Part shown: piece after piece, positions 60,781-64,000 of the stretch
Numbering within the stretch: the first letter of the stretch is position 1
How the letters are laid out: each line of letters starts with the position of its first letter
DNA from: Vibrio variabilis
GTDB taxonomy: Bacteria > Pseudomonadota > Gammaproteobacteria > Enterobacterales > Vibrionaceae
Assembly: GCF_003263785.1 (NCBI RefSeq)
Contig: NZ_JYJK01000047.1
Location: 1 to 64,000 of the forward strand
Length of the DNA stretch: 64,000 bases
Reading direction: 5' to 3'
The notes under the pieces: model-generated
Database searches by the model: none
Told to the model about the DNA's origin: nothing
What the model saw: only the letters and a program-made list of their open reading frames with translations
Translations under genes and position numbers: made by a program

Positions 60781-62619
60781 TTATTCTTTAAGTAGCGAAT
60801 GTTGGCTTAAATGCTCTAGAAAATCCTCGGCGCCAACAAAACCGGTTAAACGCGCACTTGGAAGCGGAGTGCCATTCGCATCCCAAAACTCGATAGTCGG
60901 CAATCCTAGCACATCCATCGCTTTGAGCATTTCGATATCCTGTACCTGATTACGCGTGACATCCGCTTGCAGTAAAACAAAGTTAGCAAGGACAGGTTCG
61001 ACATTGGCATCGTGGAAGGTGTACTTTTCGAACTCTTTGCACGCAACACACCAATCGGCATAGAAATCGAGCATCACAGGTTTACCGGCAAGTTTCGCTT
61101 TGTCTAGCTCGGCATTGAGCTCGGCTAGGTTGTTGACTCGAGTAAAGCTTACGCTGATCTCGGACTCGTTACTGGTAGGTGCGCCAAGCCAGTGATTGAG
61201 TAGCGGCTGCGCTGACGCAAATAGACCTAAAATTGCAATAATGCCGACACAGCTTTGCTTCCAGCCACCAAATGGCAGTGCATTCTTTTGATGATACAGC
61301 CAGCTAAAGGCGGCGATGCCCAAGCTAGACCAGAGTACGCTGCTCCAAAATTCTGGCAGTAAACGCTCGAGCAAGAAAATAGGCGCAGCAAGCAGTACAA
61401 AGCCAAACAGGATCTTTACTCGCTCCATCCAATTTCCCGCTTTTGGTAGTAGCTTGTTGCCAAAGACCGCAGCGGCAATCAATGGGATACCCATACCAAG
61501 CGCCAACGCATACAGCGCGACACCACCAGTCAGCAAGTCGCCACTTTGTGCCACGTACAGCAGGGCGCCGGACAATGGAGCGGTCGTACAAGGCGAGCAC
61601 ACTAGGCCGGATATCGCCCCCATGGCAAACACGCCTAACAGGTTGCCGCCTTTTTGTTGATTGCTGAGGTTATTGAGCCAAGTTTGTACGCTGCTTGGTA
61701 GCTGCAAGGTATAGAGTCCAAACATCGACAGTGCCAGAGCCACAAAAAGGATGCTCAAGCCAATAAGCACATACGGGTGCTGCATCGCGGCTTGAAATTG
61801 CATGCCGGCCGACGCCACGACAAGGCCAAGTAAGGTGTAGGTAAGCGCCATGCCTTGCACATAGACCATAGATAACAGCAGCGCTTGTTTATGGCTGCGC
61901 TTGCCGCCGCCCAGCACGATACTGGTAAGGATCGGATACATTGGCAATACACAAGGCGTGAAAGCGAGGCCAATACCGAGCAGTAAAAATAGCGCTGGCG
62001 TCCACCAGTTTTGTGCGAGTTTGTCGGTTAGATCGTTATTGCTACCAGAGGGAGCTGTGCCAGTTGTTGCTGGCTGTGGTGTTGCTGCCGGTTTGCTGTT
62101 GTCTGCGGCAGTTGTCGCTGCTGGTTGGGTGTCAGTCGTAGTATCAGAAACGGCATCAAAGCTAAATGGCGTGATGTCGATAACGCGCGTTTCTGGTGGG
62201 TAACAGAATCCCGCTTTGGCGCAGCCTTGATATTGCACAATCAGTTTTGCGCCAGCTTGATATTGGCTTAATGGCACTTCAACAAACAGCGGCTGGGTGT
62301 AAATCGTCACATCCCCAAAGAACTCATCGGTGTACGGCTCACCTTGTTGCAGTTCAATATTGCCGAGGGTGACGTTTTCGCCACTAAAGCTTAATCGGTC
62401 TTGATAGAGGTAATAGTCAGGTTTGACTTGCCAGTCGATGAAGACTCGGTCGCCTTGCTGATAGGCGTTCATTGGAAATGCTTGATCAACAGGAACAAAG
62501 GTATTCGTGCCACTAGGGGTAAAGGCATTGCTGGTGTTGTTGTCTCCAAATAGAGCCCAGCTAGGCAACGCCAATGTGGTTAGGGAAAGCAGCAAAAATT
62601 GAGAAAGTAGTCGAGTCAT
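60781..62619 (-). CDS. dsbD: Thiol:disulfide interchange protein DsbD
   Basis: DsbD moves electrons from cytosolic thioredoxin across the inner membrane to the periplasm. From the ATG at 62619 it has 612 residues: a signal peptide ([19 protein letters not shown]), an alpha domain ([16 protein letters not shown]), an eight-segment membrane domain with Cys in [11 protein letters not shown] and [10 protein letters not shown], and a C-terminal thioredoxin-like domain ([16 protein letters not shown]). The linker after the alpha domain (residues about 160-205) is a Thr/Ala/Pro-rich stretch, longer than in E. coli (565 residues). Confidence 0.95.
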   Translation of the reverse strand: MTRLLSQFLLLSLTTLALPSWALFGDNNTSNAFTPSGTNTFVPVDQAFPMNAYQQGDRVFIDWQVKPDYYLYQDRLSFSGENVTLGNIELQQGEPYTDEFFGDVTIYTQPLFVEVPLSQYQAGAKLIVQYQGCAKAGFCYPPETRVIDITPFSFDAVSDTTTDTQPAATTAADNSKPAATPQPATTGTAPSGSNNDLTDKLAQNWWTPALFLLLGIGLAFTPCVLPMYPILTSIVLGGGKRSHKQALLLSMVYVQGMALTYTLLGLVVASAGMQFQAAMQHPYVLIGLSILFVALALSMFGLYTLQLPSSVQTWLNNLSNQQKGGNLLGVFAMGAISGLVCSPCTTAPLSGALLYVAQSGDLLTGGVALYALALGMGIPLIAAAVFGNKLLPKAGNWMERVKILFGFVLLAAPIFLLERLLPEFWSSVLWSSLGIAAFSWLYHQKNALPFGGWKQSCVGIIAILGLFASAQPLLNHWLGAPTSNESEISVSFTRVNNLAELNAELDKAKLAGKPVMLDFYADWCVACKEFEKYTFHDANVEPVLANFVLLQADVTRNQVQDIEMLKAMDVLGLPTIEFWDANGTPLPSARLTGFVGAEDFLEHLSQHSLLKE

Positions 62620-62711
62620 GAACGCTATGCAACCAAGGTTTAACAATATAATGAGGTTATATGATGTTAAGACAGGAAGATAGCGAGAAATGTTTCATCG
62701 AAGATAAAAAA

Positions 62712-62735
62712 AGAGCTGCGATACAACGCAGCTCT
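62712..62735 (-). terminator. Terminator of dcuA-like gene
   Basis: AGAGCTGCG (62712-62720) pairs with CGCAGCTCT (62727-62735); the minus strand then reads TTTTTTATC. It follows the dcuA-like stop by about 30 bases. Confidence 0.85.
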
Positions 62736-62765
62736 CAATTCTTTTTGCAATCCATTTGCTAGGGA

Positions 62766-64000
62766 TTAGCCGATCAATAGACCGCCAAATGCAAAACCAA
62801 GCGCAACCGCAGTCGCGATAGTGGTCACGCCCGGAATGAAGAATGGGTGGTTGAACACATAGTTGCCGATGCGTGTTGAGCCTGTGTCATCCATTTCAAC
62901 CGCAGCAAGCAGGGTTGGGTAGGTAGGCAGTACAAACAGCGCACTGACTGCGGCAAACGAAGCAACCGCGGTCAATGGTGCCACGCCAATCGCTAGTGCT
63001 GCTGGCATTAGGGCAACGGTTGTCGCGCCTTGTGAGTAAAGCAGCATTGAGGCAAAGAACAGAACCATCGCTAGCATCCACGGGTAGTCTTCTAGTAGCG
63101 CGCCCGCTAGCTCTTTAATGCCGTCAACGTGCGCGTTCACAAACGTTGAGCCAAGCCATGCCACACCCAGTACACAGACACACGCTGTCATGCCAGAGCG
63201 GAATGTTGCCGCTGAAGGAATTTTAGATGCGTCGATTTTGGTGACTAGCGTAATTGCCGCCGCTGCCGCCAACATGACCGTCATGATGGCTTCGTTACGG
63301 CCAAGCGCAGGATCTTCAATCAGGCCGATAGAGCCAGAGATCGCTGCTGCGTAGCACACCACGAATGCTATCGCGCCCAAGAAAATGTAGGTCGCCGTTT
63401 TTGCTGTCGGTAGAATATTACGTTCTTTCGCGTCACTTAGCTTGATAAGGCCTTGCGCTAGACGCTCTTGGTACACAGGATCATCTTTAAGCTCGCTGCC
63501 CATGAAGTTAGCGACAAAGGCACCAACCATACAGGCGATAAAGGTGGTTGGGATACACACAGCCAGTAGCGCTAGATAATCGACCCCCATTGGCGCTAGC
63601 ATTGCCGCAAATGCAACCACCGCGGCAGAGATAGGAGAAGCTGTGATCGCGATTTGCGAAGCCACAACGGCAATCGACAGTGGACGTGATGGACGCACCC
63701 CTTGGCCTTTCGCCACTTCAGCGATTACAGGCAGCGTAGAGAACGCGGTGTGACCGGTACCTGCCATAAGCGTCATCAAGAAAGTTACAATGGGAGCATA
63801 AAAGGTGATTCTTTCTGGATGTTTGCGAAGGAAGTCTTCAGCAATTTGCACCAGCCAGTCCATACCACCAGCTACTTGCATCGCAGCAATCGCAGTGATT
63901 ACCGACATAATAATTAAGATCACATCCACCGGGATGTAAGCTTGGCTTGTTGGTACACCGAGTACCAGTGACAGGGCAATGACACCAGCACCGCCGGCCA
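62766..64000 (-). CDS. dcuA: Anaerobic C4-dicarboxylate transporter, DcuA-like (5' end cut)
   Basis: This gene runs off the window edge; about 411 residues are visible. Family signatures include IPVDVILIIMSVITAIAAMQVAGG, QIAITASPISAAVV and FAAVSALFVLPTYPTLLAAVEMDDTGSTRIG, here trimmed to their key parts. The end (GNYVFNHPFFIPG) is closer to DcuA than to DcuB. Such carriers exchange fumarate, malate, aspartate and succinate. An internal GTG at 63929 is not the true start, as the frame is open upstream with GGAGVIALSLVLGVPTSQAY. Confidence 0.92.
   Translation of the reverse strand, partial: AGGAGVIALSLVLGVPTSQAYIPVDVILIIMSVITAIAAMQVAGGMDWLVQIAEDFLRKHPERITFYAPIVTFLMTLMAGTGHTAFSTLPVIAEVAKGQGVRPSRPLSIAVVASQIAITASPISAAVVAFAAMLAPMGVDYLALLAVCIPTTFIACMVGAFVANFMGSELKDDPVYQERLAQGLIKLSDAKERNILPTAKTATYIFLGAIAFVVCYAAAISGSIGLIEDPALGRNEAIMTVMLAAAAAITLVTKIDASKIPSAATFRSGMTACVCVLGVAWLGSTFVNAHVDGIKELAGALLEDYPWMLAMVLFFASMLLYSQGATTVALMPAALAIGVAPLTAVASFAAVSALFVLPTYPTLLAAVEMDDTGSTRIGNYVFNHPFFIPGVTTIATAVALGFAFGGLLIG

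Overview
This is a stretch of chromosome from a Vibrio-like gammaproteobacterium. The gene order and protein sequences point there: the yihY-dtd-fabY block, pckA beside hslO/hslR, a complete twelve-gene type II secretion operon (gspC to gspN, eps in Vibrio), bioH-comF-nfuA-nudE-cysQ, hupA with a DUF1481 lipoprotein, purH-purD, aroQ-accB-accC-prmA-dusB-fis, and an acetate-use cluster with a CrbS-like kinase and a CrbR-like regulator. I see no insertion sequence, integrase, prophage or CRISPR array. The window is core chromosome.

Layout. 1-350: the tail of an rRNA operon (hairpin, tRNA-Thr, 5S rRNA, terminator). 0.5-3.4 kb: an AAA ATPase, YihY, D-aminoacyl-tRNA deacylase and a GNAT/thioesterase fusion. 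3.4-8.7 kb (minus): AsmA-like protein, PEP carboxykinase, Hsp33 and Hsp15. 9-20.3 kb (plus): the type II secretion operon. 20.4-23.4 kb (minus): cysQ, nudE, nfuA, comF. 23.5-24.8 kb: bioH and a conserved hypothetical. 24.9-27.2 kb: tex. 27.5-29.4 kb: a four-repeat retropepsin-like secreted protein. 29.5-34.2 kb: CNNM/CorC protein, hupA, DUF1481 lipoprotein, phosphoesterase lipoprotein. 34.4-40.5 kb: purD, purH, zntR, a chemoreceptor and a VOC protein. 40.7-45.5 kb (minus): aroQ-accB-accC-prmA-dusB-fis. 45.8-60.7 kb: acs, a DnaQ-like exonuclease, a cNMP/CBS/nucleotidyltransferase protein, an MFS transporter, crbS, two tandem DUF3316 genes, actP-DUF4212, MarC and crbR. 60.8-64 kb: dsbD and a dcuA-like transporter cut by the window edge.

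How the genes work together. The strongest theme is acetate: Acs activates acetate, ActP/DUF4212 imports it, and CrbS/CrbR are the known type of two-component switch that turns acs on in Vibrio. PckA and AccB/AccC sit on either side of the same acetyl-CoA/PEP node. The T2SS operon lacks only the prepilin peptidase (GspO/PilD), which is normally encoded elsewhere in Vibrio.

Quality warning. At least eleven normally intact genes, several of them core metabolic (dtd, asmA-like, pckA, gspE, bioH, tex, CNNM, aroQ, acs, crbS, actP), plus the retropepsin and DUF294 genes, are broken by single-base indels. I traced about 18 events, mostly one base lost from a run of two to six identical bases. Each is repaired by one base and gives a normal-length protein. 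This looks like uncorrected sequencing error, not gene decay, so these genes are annotated as full-length CDSs with the break noted.

Most interesting beyond that: the secreted protein with four tandem retropepsin-like units, of which only the first and last keep the catalytic DTGAD; the tandem duplication of a DUF3316 gene together with its long, structured leader and terminator; and the exonuclease/nucleotidyltransferase pair lodged in the acetate region.
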